From: Methanomassiliicoccales archaeon
GTDB taxonomy: Archaea > Thermoplasmatota > Thermoplasmata > Methanomassiliicoccales > UBA472
Length of the DNA: 64,000 nucleotides
Direction of reading: 5' to 3'
Assembly: GCA_036504055.1 (NCBI GenBank)
Contig: DASXVU010000036.1
Location: 41,897-105,896 of the forward strand
Below are positions 55,498 to 62,760 of the stretch, piece after piece. The notes under the pieces were generated by a model that was not told where the DNA came from, ran no database searches, and worked only from the letters and a program-made list of their open reading frames with translations. Made by a program: the position numbers and the translations under genes. Position 1 is the first letter of the stretch; each line of letters starts with the position of its first letter.

Positions 55498-56210
55498 TTT
55501 ACCAACCTCACGAACACTTCCTCGATGTTTGCCGCATCATATTTCTTCTTGAGCTCCGCCGGTGTTCCCATCTCGACGATGTGGCCATCGTTGATGAGCG
55601 CGATCCGGTCGCACATGAGCTCCACCTCCAGCATGTTGTGGGATGACAGCAGGATCGTCGTTCCTTCCTTTACTGTCTCCCTCACCGTGCGCCTGACCTC
55701 CTGGGCGTTCAGGACGTCCAGGCCGGATGTTAGCTCGTCGAGTATGGCTAGCTTTGGCCTGATCATGAGCGCCCGGGCCACCAATAGCCTCCGGGCCATG
55801 CCTTTGCTGTAGGTATCGACCTTATCATCGATCCTCTCGCCCAATCGGGCGATCTGCAGACCACGCTCGACCATGTGCTTCTGCGAGGCGCTCTCCCCAA
55901 AAAAGGCGGCTATGAAATCCAGATATTGTCTTCCGGTCAGGTTCTTGTATGCTCCCGCATCCTCTGGAAGGTAGCTGATGATCTTCCTAACCTCATCCGC
56001 CTTTGTGGCAAGATCGTACCCGTAAACGTTGATCGAACCTGATGTGATCTCCAGAATGGTGGCGAGGATCCTTAGAGTGGTGGTCTTCCCGGCCCCGTTC
56101 GGGCCGATCAGTCCGAAGATCTCCCCTTCGTTGACGTTGAACGAAATTCCCTTGACAGCGTTGATTCCGCCATAGCTCTTGACGAGGTCCTTTACCTCAA
56201 TCGCGTACAT
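55494..56210 (-). CDS. ABC exporter ATP-binding subunit (NatA-like)
   Basis: A 238-residue ATPase, without the long C-terminal extension of the other ABC exporter at 8381-9361. It has Walker A GPNGAGKTT, signature YSKGMARRLLVARAL (a Lys-for-Gly variant of LSGGQ), Walker B KLAILDELTSGLD (Leu where Pro is usual) and the switch His in LLSSHNMLEVE. It drives the adjacent NatB-like permease. Canonical signature and D-loop residues are slightly altered, yet catalytic Lys and Glu are kept, so activity is expected. ATG start at 56210. Confidence 0.9.
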   Translation of the reverse strand: MYAIEVKDLVKSYGGINAVKGISFNVNEGEIFGLIGPNGAGKTTTLRILATILEITSGSINVYGYDLATKADEVRKIISYLPEDAGAYKNLTGRQYLDFIAAFFGESASQKHMVERGLQIARLGERIDDKVDTYSKGMARRLLVARALMIRPKLAILDELTSGLDVLNAQEVRRTVRETVKEGTTILLSSHNMLEVELMCDRIALINDGHIVEMGTPAELKKKYDAANIEEVFVRLVK

Positions 56211-56745
56211 TCTTCATCCCCATCGACCGTCCCCCGGTCGAATTGGAATCAGACCTGAGAACATTAACCTTTCCCTGGCATTGCATTGCAGAAACTGGAA
56301 TCGAACTATCTCATCCTCTGGACCTTTCCACGATTGGAGGGACATAGCGGAAGAATGGTGTCCCTCATATGAGATCGGCTTGGTCAGCATTTTCATGAAC
56401 TAATTCAGCTTTTCCAGGAAGCATGGGCGATCATCTCGACATCGTGGAACGAATCGGGATCGAGGTGTACGTGACCGGCATCGGCACCTTGGTCTCATAT
56501 AATTCGGCTATCACCTCCAGGTGCCTTCCCGAAAATCGAACCGGGCAATGTTCAAATGGGTCATTCACTGGCATCGGACAATTACATCTTCAGCATGTCG
56601 CTCACAATTTCTTATCTTCAGTCCTACGCCATTTCGCACAATGCTGTCAGAACGTTGATGAAGGACTTGGGATATGCTATCGAAAAAAAAAGAATAAGTG
56701 ATTTCGGGGCAGTGGCATCTTGCCAGCGCCCTTTGGTCATTTCTC
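56211..56745. other. Stretch without a confident gene; possible frameshifted small gene
   Basis: A plus-strand ATG at 56423 has AGGAA just upstream and opens a frame to 56701 (92 codons). Its first ~27 residues (MGDHLDIVERIGIEVYVTGIGTLVSYN) look natural; the later ones do not. In the neighbouring frame from about 56502 a protein-like run appears (KIEPGNVQMGHSLASDNYIF ... SMSLTISYLQSYAISHNAVR, TLMKDLGYAIEKKRISDF). A frameshift near 56500 would join them. No family recognised; could be a pseudogene or chance. Confidence 0.25.
56672..56697 (-). terminator. Terminator of the ferritin-like gene
   Basis: On the minus strand, about 50 bases after the stop of the ferritin-like gene, lies an uninterrupted run of nine T (56683-56691 in plus coordinates, seen as A). 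A weak hairpin (GGCA-AGA-TGCC) precedes it. This is a typical T-tract terminator. Confidence 0.45.
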
Positions 56746-57189
56746 TTACTTCGCCCTGGAGGTCTTCTTTGGCTGTCCTTGTTTCAGGGAGGTGAAGAAG
56801 TCGTGGTGCTCCTCCTCCTGTTCAAGGATCTGCTCGAAGATGAAACGGGTCGTCTTGTCCCCTTCCTTCTCCGCTACCTCCATTATCTCCTTGTATAGGT
56901 TTATCGCGAACTCCTCTGCAGCAATATCATTGTCGACCATCTCCCACATCTCGCCACCGACCTGGATAGGGGCGGGCTTGGTGGTGGGCACTCCTTCCAG
57001 ATACCAGAGACGTTCGGCGATCTTCTCTGCGTGCTTCATCTCTTGTATGGCTATCTCCTTGAACTGCTCAGAGACCGCATAGTGCTCTACCCCGATCCAC
57101 TGAACGTGCTGCCACATATACTGGATTGTTGCCTGGATCTCCGCGGCCAATCCCTTATTCATGAGATCCTTGAGCTTTTGTGATGCCAT
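56746..57189 (-). CDS. Ferritin-like di-iron protein (bacterioferritin/DPS-like)
   Basis: A 147-residue four-helix protein. LKDLMNKGLAAEIQATIQYMWQHVQWIGVEHYAVSEQFKEIAIQEMKHAEKIAERLWYLEG gives helices A and B with Glu in AEIQA and the E-x-x-H of EMKH; helix C has AAEEFAINLYKEIMEVAEKEGD; helix D has FEQILEQEEEHHDFFTSL with the second E-x-x-H. These are the ferroxidase-site ligands of the bacterioferritin class; a haem-binding Met is not certain. It stores iron or removes peroxide in the cytoplasm. I start at the ATG at 57189 with GGAG about 12 bases upstream; the ATG at 57234 gives an unlikely extension. Confidence 0.85.
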   Translation of the reverse strand: MASQKLKDLMNKGLAAEIQATIQYMWQHVQWIGVEHYAVSEQFKEIAIQEMKHAEKIAERLWYLEGVPTTKPAPIQVGGEMWEMVDNDIAAEEFAINLYKEIMEVAEKEGDKTTRFIFEQILEQEEEHHDFFTSLKQGQPKKTSRAK

Positions 57190-57274
57190 GTATGATATCT
57201 CCAATGGTCTTTCTGACCAATCGGAATATAACATTCTAACCTACGGTTAATATAGATTTTGGTTCTGTGAAATG

Positions 57275-58396
57275 TTATGCCAGATACTCATCGGGAGAGC
57301 GGGGGACGACCGTCCAGCTCTTGGTCCACCAATATGCCAGAGTGGACATGAGTGCGGTGGCCATCAGGATCACCGACACCGACCATATCATGATCGGAGG
57401 ATCGAGACCGATCACATATGAGAATATGGTCGCCAGGGTGTTGGGCACCAGGAGGGCCGTCCCGAGGACGGTCATCCATGTCAGGGCGAGGACCATCCTA
57501 TTGTTGATGACCAACAACTGATTGTTGTAAAGGGCTTGCAGCACGTCCATTCCGGAGACCAGTACCTCTGACATGTTCTCGGACAGCTCCACCTGACGTG
57601 CTACGTCCTCGCTCATGAGGTTCAGCCGCCCCAGGATCTTTTGGTTATCGTCGATCAGTTCTGCATCGCCAAAACGCAGCGAATTGATCACGTCCAACAG
57701 ATGCCACAGGGTGCTGAGGTAGACTATGGTGGTATGCTTGACCTGGAAGATCCGCTTCCCCACGTCCTTCACGTGGATGCTCATCTCCGACAGTTCACCA
57801 CCGACCGAGTCTGCATGATCCTCTATGAACCGAAGCTGGTCGAAATGGTCATTGCAGTTCTCGTCCAACAGCCGTATCAGGAAGAGGGTCCTTTTCTCCG
57901 ACAGGGTCAGAGCGGGGCCCATTTTCTTCAGATAGGTGTCGGCATAGCGTGAGAATTGCACAAGATGGGATGCCGCCACCCCATGTATGGTGAGTATCAG
58001 ATTGTCCTTGACCAGGAAGTATGACGGCTCGATCTCCGGGTCGGGCCTTTCCACTCTCACTGAAGGTATCCGCATGCCGAGCTCTGTCTCCAGGTCTACG
58101 TATTCTGAGAGCTTGTCGGACCGGAGAGAATCCAGCATCACCTTGGAGAAACCGAAGCCCAGAGCCACTTCATCGGCGTCCTCGATGTCCGACGCCGTGT
58201 GGTCCACCCATGTGAACGTTCCCAGCGCCACCATTTCGATGGCCTTCGACATGACCAGATCGTATTGCTTTGTGATGCCCCCGGAGGGCTGGACGCTCAC
58301 CAATATGGTGGTGGAAACACCTGGAGTCGAGCGGGTCCCGTTGACGCGACATAGATCCCCGACCGGGATCGATTCCCGAACCTCATTCACGTCCAT
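57275..58396 (-). CDS. CorA-like divalent cation transporter paralogue without GMN motif
   Basis: A 373-residue CorA-superfamily protein. A cytoplasmic alpha/beta domain (about 1-180) includes VSVQPSGGITKQYDLVMSK, TWVDHTA and YFLVKDNLILTIH; a long helix (about 180-300) ends in LYNNQLLVINNRMVLALTWMTVLGTALLVPNTLATIFSYVIG, then TM2 (IMIWSVSVILMATALMSTLAYWW). TM1 ends in VPNTLATIF as in archaeal CorA, but the pore GMN is replaced by SYV. So ion conduction by the standard route is doubtful. GTG/ATG choice is clear: ATG at 58396 with GGAG about 12 bases upstream. It follows a paralogue by 21 bases and is probably co-expressed. Confidence 0.82.
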   Translation of the reverse strand: MDVNEVRESIPVGDLCRVNGTRSTPGVSTTILVSVQPSGGITKQYDLVMSKAIEMVALGTFTWVDHTASDIEDADEVALGFGFSKVMLDSLRSDKLSEYVDLETELGMRIPSVRVERPDPEIEPSYFLVKDNLILTIHGVAASHLVQFSRYADTYLKKMGPALTLSEKRTLFLIRLLDENCNDHFDQLRFIEDHADSVGGELSEMSIHVKDVGKRIFQVKHTTIVYLSTLWHLLDVINSLRFGDAELIDDNQKILGRLNLMSEDVARQVELSENMSEVLVSGMDVLQALYNNQLLVINNRMVLALTWMTVLGTALLVPNTLATIFSYVIGLDPPIMIWSVSVILMATALMSTLAYWWTKSWTVVPRSPDEYLA

Positions 58397-58417
58397 CCGA
58401 TCCGCTCCATGATCATG

Positions 58418-59551
58418 TCAATTGGTGAACTCGTCCGCCTTTTTCGGAAGGTTGACCCGCTTCTTCACCCACCAATAGGCCAGGAGGGTGGAGTTCACCG
58501 TGGCGATGGTGATCACCCCCAGTGTCCACACCAGGGTCCGAAGGTCCACATTCAGGGCAAAACCGAAAATTGTGGCCAAGGTGTTTGGAACCAGGACGGC
58601 CGTGCCCAGGATCGTAAGCCAGGTCATGGTCAGCGACATCCGGTTGTTGAGGATCTGCAATTGGTTGTTGTACAACGACTGCAAGACCTCCAGACCGGAT
58701 GCCAACACCTCGGACATGTGCTCTGACAGAGATATCTGCCTGTTCAGGTCATCCGCCAATAGACCGATCTTGTTCAGGACCTTCTGGTTGTCGGTGATCG
58801 TATCAGCATCGCCGTAGCGAAGGGAGTTGACCACGTCGAGGGTGCGCCAGAGGGTGTTCAGGTAAGTGATAAGCGAGTGTTTCATACCATAGATCTGTTT
58901 CCCCACCTGGGTCCGGGGCGAGCTCGGATCCACCAGGACCTGGCTCATCTCATCTGCCTGTTCCTCGATCTCCCGAAGCTGTTCGAAGTTCCTGGTGTTG
59001 TTCTCGTCCAATATGCGGAAGAGGGTCATGGTGAGCTTGTCCTCGGCCGGCATGACCTCCGGGAGCTTCTTCAGGTAAATGTCCGCGTAACGGGAGAATT
59101 GGACCAGCCTCTGCACATCGCTGTCATGGATGGTCAGGATGAGGTTCTTCTTGACCAGGATCAGAAGAGGGAACACTGTCAGCTCGAGGCCCCTGACCCG
59201 CACGGCCGGCACCATTATCCCCAATTCCGTCTCACGGTCCTCGTAGGCCGCATAATATCCTTTCAGCAGGGTCGGGACCAGGGACTCACCGAACCCGTAC
59301 ATGGTGGCGACGGCCGTTCCATCCTTTTCCAGATCGTCCACTCCGCAATTGAGCCATGAAAGGGTTGAGGAATATACCGTAGGAATGAAATCTCCGGGGA
59401 TCTGGCTGGACGATTTCACCGGCCGATTGCTCCCCTGGGGAATTGAAACGCAGATGACCTTCGCTTTCCCCTTACCGTTCAGCTCCGCCTCGGGTGCCCC
59501 GTTCATCGGTCTTGCCGATGCGGCCTCGCCAGGTTTCGATCCGTTCTCCAT
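58418..59551 (-). CDS. CorA-like divalent cation transporter paralogue without GMN motif
   Basis: A 377-residue protein closely resembling the downstream gene at 57275-58396 in layout: N-terminal soluble domain from about residue 30 (CVSIPQGSNRPVKSSSQIPGD), TLSWLNCGVDD, PLLILVKKNLILTIHD, long helix with LYNNQLQILNNRMSLTMTWLTILGTAVLVPNTLATIFGFALN, then TM2 and a basic KKRVNLPKK tail. TM1 again ends in VPNTLATIF but the next residues are GFALN rather than G-M-N. Strong ribosome site (GGAGGG) before the ATG and a TATA-like GTATATCAC around 59600-59608. The first gene of the two-gene unit; a palindromic region lies upstream at 59638-59663. Confidence 0.82.
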   Translation of the reverse strand: MENGSKPGEAASARPMNGAPEAELNGKGKAKVICVSIPQGSNRPVKSSSQIPGDFIPTVYSSTLSWLNCGVDDLEKDGTAVATMYGFGESLVPTLLKGYYAAYEDRETELGIMVPAVRVRGLELTVFPLLILVKKNLILTIHDSDVQRLVQFSRYADIYLKKLPEVMPAEDKLTMTLFRILDENNTRNFEQLREIEEQADEMSQVLVDPSSPRTQVGKQIYGMKHSLITYLNTLWRTLDVVNSLRYGDADTITDNQKVLNKIGLLADDLNRQISLSEHMSEVLASGLEVLQSLYNNQLQILNNRMSLTMTWLTILGTAVLVPNTLATIFGFALNVDLRTLVWTLGVITIATVNSTLLAYWWVKKRVNLPKKADEFTN

Positions 59552-59637
59552 TGACGTCCCTCCGCGTTTAAATATAAAGGCGACCTGGTATCCGGCAAGG
59601 GTGATATACCTTTTTTGGAGAGATTTCTCTATTTAAA

Positions 59638-59663
59638 TTCTAGAATGTCCAGAAACTTCTGGA
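59638..59663. promoter_or_regulatory. Double palindrome upstream of the CorA-like pair
   Basis: TTCTAGAA (59638-59645) and TCCAGAA-AC-TTCTGGA (59648-59663) are two adjacent palindromes with related half-sites. They lie about 90 bases upstream of the first CorA-like start and about 70 bases after the HypD stop. Operator role is inferred from symmetry only. Confidence 0.35.
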
Positions 59664-59731
59664 AAACATCAGTGCAATAGCTCCGATCTAGGTGGAGGAA
59701 CGGGATCGCATTGTGGATCCCCTCGGCTATC

Positions 59732-60802
59732 TCAATCCTCTCGGTATCGGTAAGAGATGTTGCAGCCGCCTTCTCTCGAGACCATGCACGGCCCCATCGG
59801 GTGCTTAGGATTGCATGCCCTGCCGAACGCCGGACATTCCTTTGACTCTATCAGTCCACGCAACATTTCGGCGCAGCGACAGTTGCCCATGTCCTCCTTG
59901 ACCTCTGGTGCGGTGGCGAGGATTTTCTCGTGAACGATGCGAGCGTTCTGTCCGTCGAACTCGGGACGAAGCTCTAGGGCGCTCTTGGGTAACATCGGGA
60001 AACCGCGCCAGTTCTTATCTACCGTCTCGAACACATCGTCGAGCATCTTGATCGCGATCGGGTTTCCCTCAGGTCTGACCACGCGGGAGTACTCGTTCTC
60101 CACCTCGGCCCTGCCTTCGCGGATCTGGGTCACCATCATATAGACTGTGACCAGGATGTCCAAGGGCTCGAACCCGGCGACAACTTGCGGAACATGCATA
60201 TCCCGGGCGAACCTCTCGAAAGGCTGGGTCCCAATGATGGCAGCCACATGTCCAGGCTGGATCAGGCCATCAATCCGCACCTCGCCCATCCTGAACAATG
60301 CGTCCAGGGCAGGCGGGAGGATCCGGTGACAGCTCAAGAAGGTAAGATTCTTAGGTACCCCACTCAGAACCACCGAGGCGGTCGTCGGGCTGGTGGTCTC
60401 GAACCCTATGGCCATGAAGACGGCGTCCTTGACCTCCGGGGCGATGCGCAGGGCATCCTCCACAGAATATACCACCCGCACATCAGCACCCTCGGCCTTG
60501 GCATCCGCCAGCGATCCGATCGGCGTCGGTACGGTGAGCATGTCGCCGAAGACGGCGATGGTCACGCCGTTCTTCGCCAGTGTAATGGCTTCGACCACTT
60601 CCTTGGTGGTGGTGACACAGACCGGACATCCTGGCCCTTGTCGGATTCGTACGCCCACCCCCTTCAGCATCTCCTCCAGGCCGAACTTGACCAGAGTATC
60701 CTGATGTGTGCCGCAAACGTGCATGAACTGGAGGTCCAGATCGTATTTGCCGAGATTCTCGATGATCTTCTTGGCTGTGGCTTCCTCTCTGAATCGGAAC
60801 AT
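59732..60802 (-). CDS. hypD: [NiFe]-hydrogenase maturation protein HypD
   Basis: A 356-residue iron-sulfur maturation factor that works with HypC to build the Fe(CN)2CO unit of [NiFe] hydrogenases. Conserved parts are seen in order: FMHVCGTHQDTL (C-G-T-H), GPGCPVCVTTTKEV (GPGCPVC), AIGFETTSPTTA, then IQPGHVAAI, and the 4Fe-4S cluster cysteines near the end (CRCAEML, CPAFGRACNPKHPMGPCMVSREGGC). The start is the ATG at 60802 that overlaps the stop of hypA (TAATG), so the genes are coupled. A longer frame to 60874 would run into hypA and is not natural. Implies that this organism makes [NiFe] hydrogenases. Confidence 0.95.
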   Translation of the reverse strand: MFRFREEATAKKIIENLGKYDLDLQFMHVCGTHQDTLVKFGLEEMLKGVGVRIRQGPGCPVCVTTTKEVVEAITLAKNGVTIAVFGDMLTVPTPIGSLADAKAEGADVRVVYSVEDALRIAPEVKDAVFMAIGFETTSPTTASVVLSGVPKNLTFLSCHRILPPALDALFRMGEVRIDGLIQPGHVAAIIGTQPFERFARDMHVPQVVAGFEPLDILVTVYMMVTQIREGRAEVENEYSRVVRPEGNPIAIKMLDDVFETVDKNWRGFPMLPKSALELRPEFDGQNARIVHEKILATAPEVKEDMGNCRCAEMLRGLIESKECPAFGRACNPKHPMGPCMVSREGGCNISYRYRED

Positions 60803-61176
60803 TATTTCTCCACCACCTTGATCGATGAAATCCTGCAGCTCTTGCCCTTGACCACCTTGACGCCGGCGCCGCACTTGGGGCAGGAAAGCTTAGGGATGCT
60901 GTTATGGAAAGACTCGTCTACATAGTATTCGGCCGGACCCTGGAAACCGCAGGTGGGGCATGAGACCTCGGCCTTTTCGTCCTCGAAGACCAAACTCGAT
61001 CCCTCCAGCACCGTCTCCCTGGTCATGATCTCATAGGCGAAGGCGAGCTGGTCCTTGCCCAGATAGGTCATTTCCCCTACCACCAGGTTGACCTCTTCCA
61101 CCTTCTCGATGTCATGCTTCGCCAGTTCCGCCATCACCGCGTCTAGGATGCCGGACATGACCGATACTTCGTGCAT
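60802..61176 (-). CDS. hypA: Hydrogenase nickel incorporation protein HypA
   Basis: A 124-residue nickel-delivery protein for [NiFe] hydrogenase. The N-terminal MHEVSVMSGILDAV has the Met1-His2-Glu3 nickel site; zinc is bound by two C-x2-C pairs (CPTCG and CPKCGAG). It usually works with HypB, which is not in this window. A TATA-like CTAAATAAATAGG (about 61202-61214) lies 25-35 bases before the ATG on this strand, so the message is short-leadered. It is the first gene of the hypA-hypD unit, with a one-base overlap at the junction. Confidence 0.95.
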   Translation of the reverse strand: MHEVSVMSGILDAVMAELAKHDIEKVEEVNLVVGEMTYLGKDQLAFAYEIMTRETVLEGSSLVFEDEKAEVSCPTCGFQGPAEYYVDESFHNSIPKLSCPKCGAGVKVVKGKSCRISSIKVVEK

Positions 61177-61403
61177 TGAAAATGCAAACGGGAAGGTCCT
61201 ATTTATTTAGTTACTGGCGAAGGGCATTGGATTACGATGGAAAGCCACGCGGACATCTATCGATGTCGATTGACGCCGGAACAATTGCCAATGGTAAATG
61301 GTTCCATAGCAACGGCGTCAAATCGGCGGGATAGCACCGAACCTCAGCCAAGAGACCGACCAAATGCTAAATATTCCGAGCTATCAAATTCATTTCGATT
61401 ACC

Positions 61404-61661
61404 ATGGTGAAGGCCCTTCAGTTCAATTGCCCCTGCGGATTCAGCTTGATCACGCCGAACGGTATGGAAGAATTGATGAAACATGTAACGGCTCACAAAT
61501 CGGACCGCCATCCAGATATGAACCTGAGCCAAAAACAGTTGGACTCGATGATCAAAGAGGTGGACATTGTGGTCATGGGACCAAAGAACGTAGGCAACAT
61601 GCAGAAGGAGGAGACAGAGGCCTGGAGGGTCCAGGAGAGCATCGGGCGGCGGAGCCGCTAA
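61404..61661 (+). CDS. DUF1059-type small protein
   Basis: An 85-residue cytoplasmic protein. MVKALQFNCPCGFSLITPNGMEELMKHVTAHKSDRHPDMNLSQKQLDSMIKEVDI matches the DUF1059 pattern, a small domain with a Cys pair and two His (C-x-C ... H-x3-H) that may bind a metal. No function is established for it. ATG at 61404, with a TATA-like CTAAATATTCC at 61367-61377 about 30 bases upstream. Confidence 0.75.
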   Translation: MVKALQFNCPCGFSLITPNGMEELMKHVTAHKSDRHPDMNLSQKQLDSMIKEVDIVVMGPKNVGNMQKEETEAWRVQESIGRRSR

Positions 61662-61754
61662 AGTGAATGACGATGCCCCCTACCAGCATCATATCGAGCC
61701 AGGGACGAAGCGTGCGCCTTTCATCTGGATATTTAGAGGCTAAGAAACCTGAAC

Positions 61755-61764
61755 AACGCTTTTA
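61755..61764 (+). promoter_or_regulatory. TATA box of the small zinc-finger gene
   Basis: CTTTTATATC sits about 30 bases before the ATG at 61792, so the message would start within a few bases of the coding region. This is the clearest example of the leaderless pattern in the window. Confidence 0.5.
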
Positions 61765-61791
61765 TATCTCTAGTCCAATACGAATGACGGA

Positions 61792-62079
61792 ATGCCAGAA
61801 GAAGAGAGGACGCGGGGCGAGATAATGCTCGAATCCATCATTGAGGGCAAGAAGATGGAGGCCTACGTCGAGCACTGTACAAAGGACATGCATGTCTGTA
61901 CATTCTGCGGCATGATAGGCTATAAGAAGCAGCCTATGAGGCTGATAGGAAAGAAATGGCTCTGCATCGACTGCCTCCGCCAGCTCAAGGAGACCATGGA
62001 AACCATGGATCAATGGGAAGCGGAACTGCAGCTAGAGAAGGAAATGTCCAAGAAGATCGATGAGACGCTCGGGTTGTGA
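61792..62079 (+). CDS. Small zinc-finger-like protein, unknown function
   Basis: A 95-residue protein with a C-x2-C pair (CTFCGMIGY) and a second one (CIDCLRQLKE) about 25 residues later, preceded by a helix (ERTRGEIMLESIIEGKKMEAYVEHC) and followed by a charged helix (KETMETMDQWEAELQLEKEMSKKIDE). A single zinc site is likely. I do not recognise the family. ATG at 61792 from a TATA-directed, near-leaderless start. It ends 7 bases before the convergent endonuclease III gene. Confidence 0.6.
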   Translation: MPEEERTRGEIMLESIIEGKKMEAYVEHCTKDMHVCTFCGMIGYKKQPMRLIGKKWLCIDCLRQLKETMETMDQWEAELQLEKEMSKKIDETLGL

Positions 62080-62085
62080 ATCGAC

Positions 62086-62760
62086 CTAGACGCTTTTTCG
62101 CTCATCATCATCTGGCAAGGATGCAAAATAGTCGCAGTGGACCTTTACTGAGCATCTGTCACATCGAGGACGCCGGGGAAGACATATCCTTTGGCCGAAC
62201 CGGATCATGATCGCATTGATCTCGCACCATAGTTCCTTGGGTGCGATCTCCTTGAGTGCGACCTCGGTCTCATCCGGAGATACCGTCTTCACCAGACCGA
62301 TCCGGTTTGATATCCTGTGCACGTGCGTATCCACGCAGATGGCTGGTATCCGGAAACCGTAGGAGAGGACACAATTGGCGGTCTTACGCCCGACCATCGG
62401 GAGTGTTAGCAGGACCTCGATGTCCGAGGGGACCGTGTCGCCGAATTCTAGGTGAAGGCGGCGGCATATCTCCTTGATCGCCTTGGCCTTGGCCTGGGGA
62501 AATCCAGCTGGGCGAACAAGTTCGATCAGCTCTTCCAGGTCGGCCGAGGCGATGGCGCCAGGCGAGTCGAAACGGGAGAAGAGAGCTTTGGAGGCGTTGA
62601 AGGTGTTCTGGTCCCTGGTACGCTGGGAAAGGACCGTGGAGATCAAAACGTGGAACGGATCCCGGGCCCAGACCACATCGATGTGCTCCATCGCCCCAGG
62701 ATAGGCCTCGTCTATCACCTGCCCCTTCATTGACATCAATAGCGGTCTAATGCGTTTCAT
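62086..62760 (-). CDS. nth: Endonuclease III (DNA glycosylase/AP lyase)
   Basis: A 224-residue base-excision repair enzyme acting on oxidised pyrimidines. The helix-hairpin-helix and catalytic Lys are in LTLPMVGRKTANCVLSYGF (Lys of G-R-K-T-A), and the Asp is in AICVDTHVHRISNRIGL. The C-terminal 4Fe-4S loop has the exact C-x6-C-x2-C-x5-C spacing (CLPRRPRCDRCSVKVHC). The first residues VLSQRTRDQNTF hold the damage-recognition helix start. ATG at 62760, overlapping the end of folC by 14 bases, so the two are translated together. Confidence 0.95.
   Translation of the reverse strand: MKRIRPLLMSMKGQVIDEAYPGAMEHIDVVWARDPFHVLISTVLSQRTRDQNTFNASKALFSRFDSPGAIASADLEELIELVRPAGFPQAKAKAIKEICRRLHLEFGDTVPSDIEVLLTLPMVGRKTANCVLSYGFRIPAICVDTHVHRISNRIGLVKTVSPDETEVALKEIAPKELWCEINAIMIRFGQRICLPRRPRCDRCSVKVHCDYFASLPDDDERKSV

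Noticed and set aside
59638..59663. Reading the TTC/GAA palindromes as a heat-shock element
   Set aside because: Archaea lack the HSF regulator, and the spacing departs from the strict five-base unit after the second unit.
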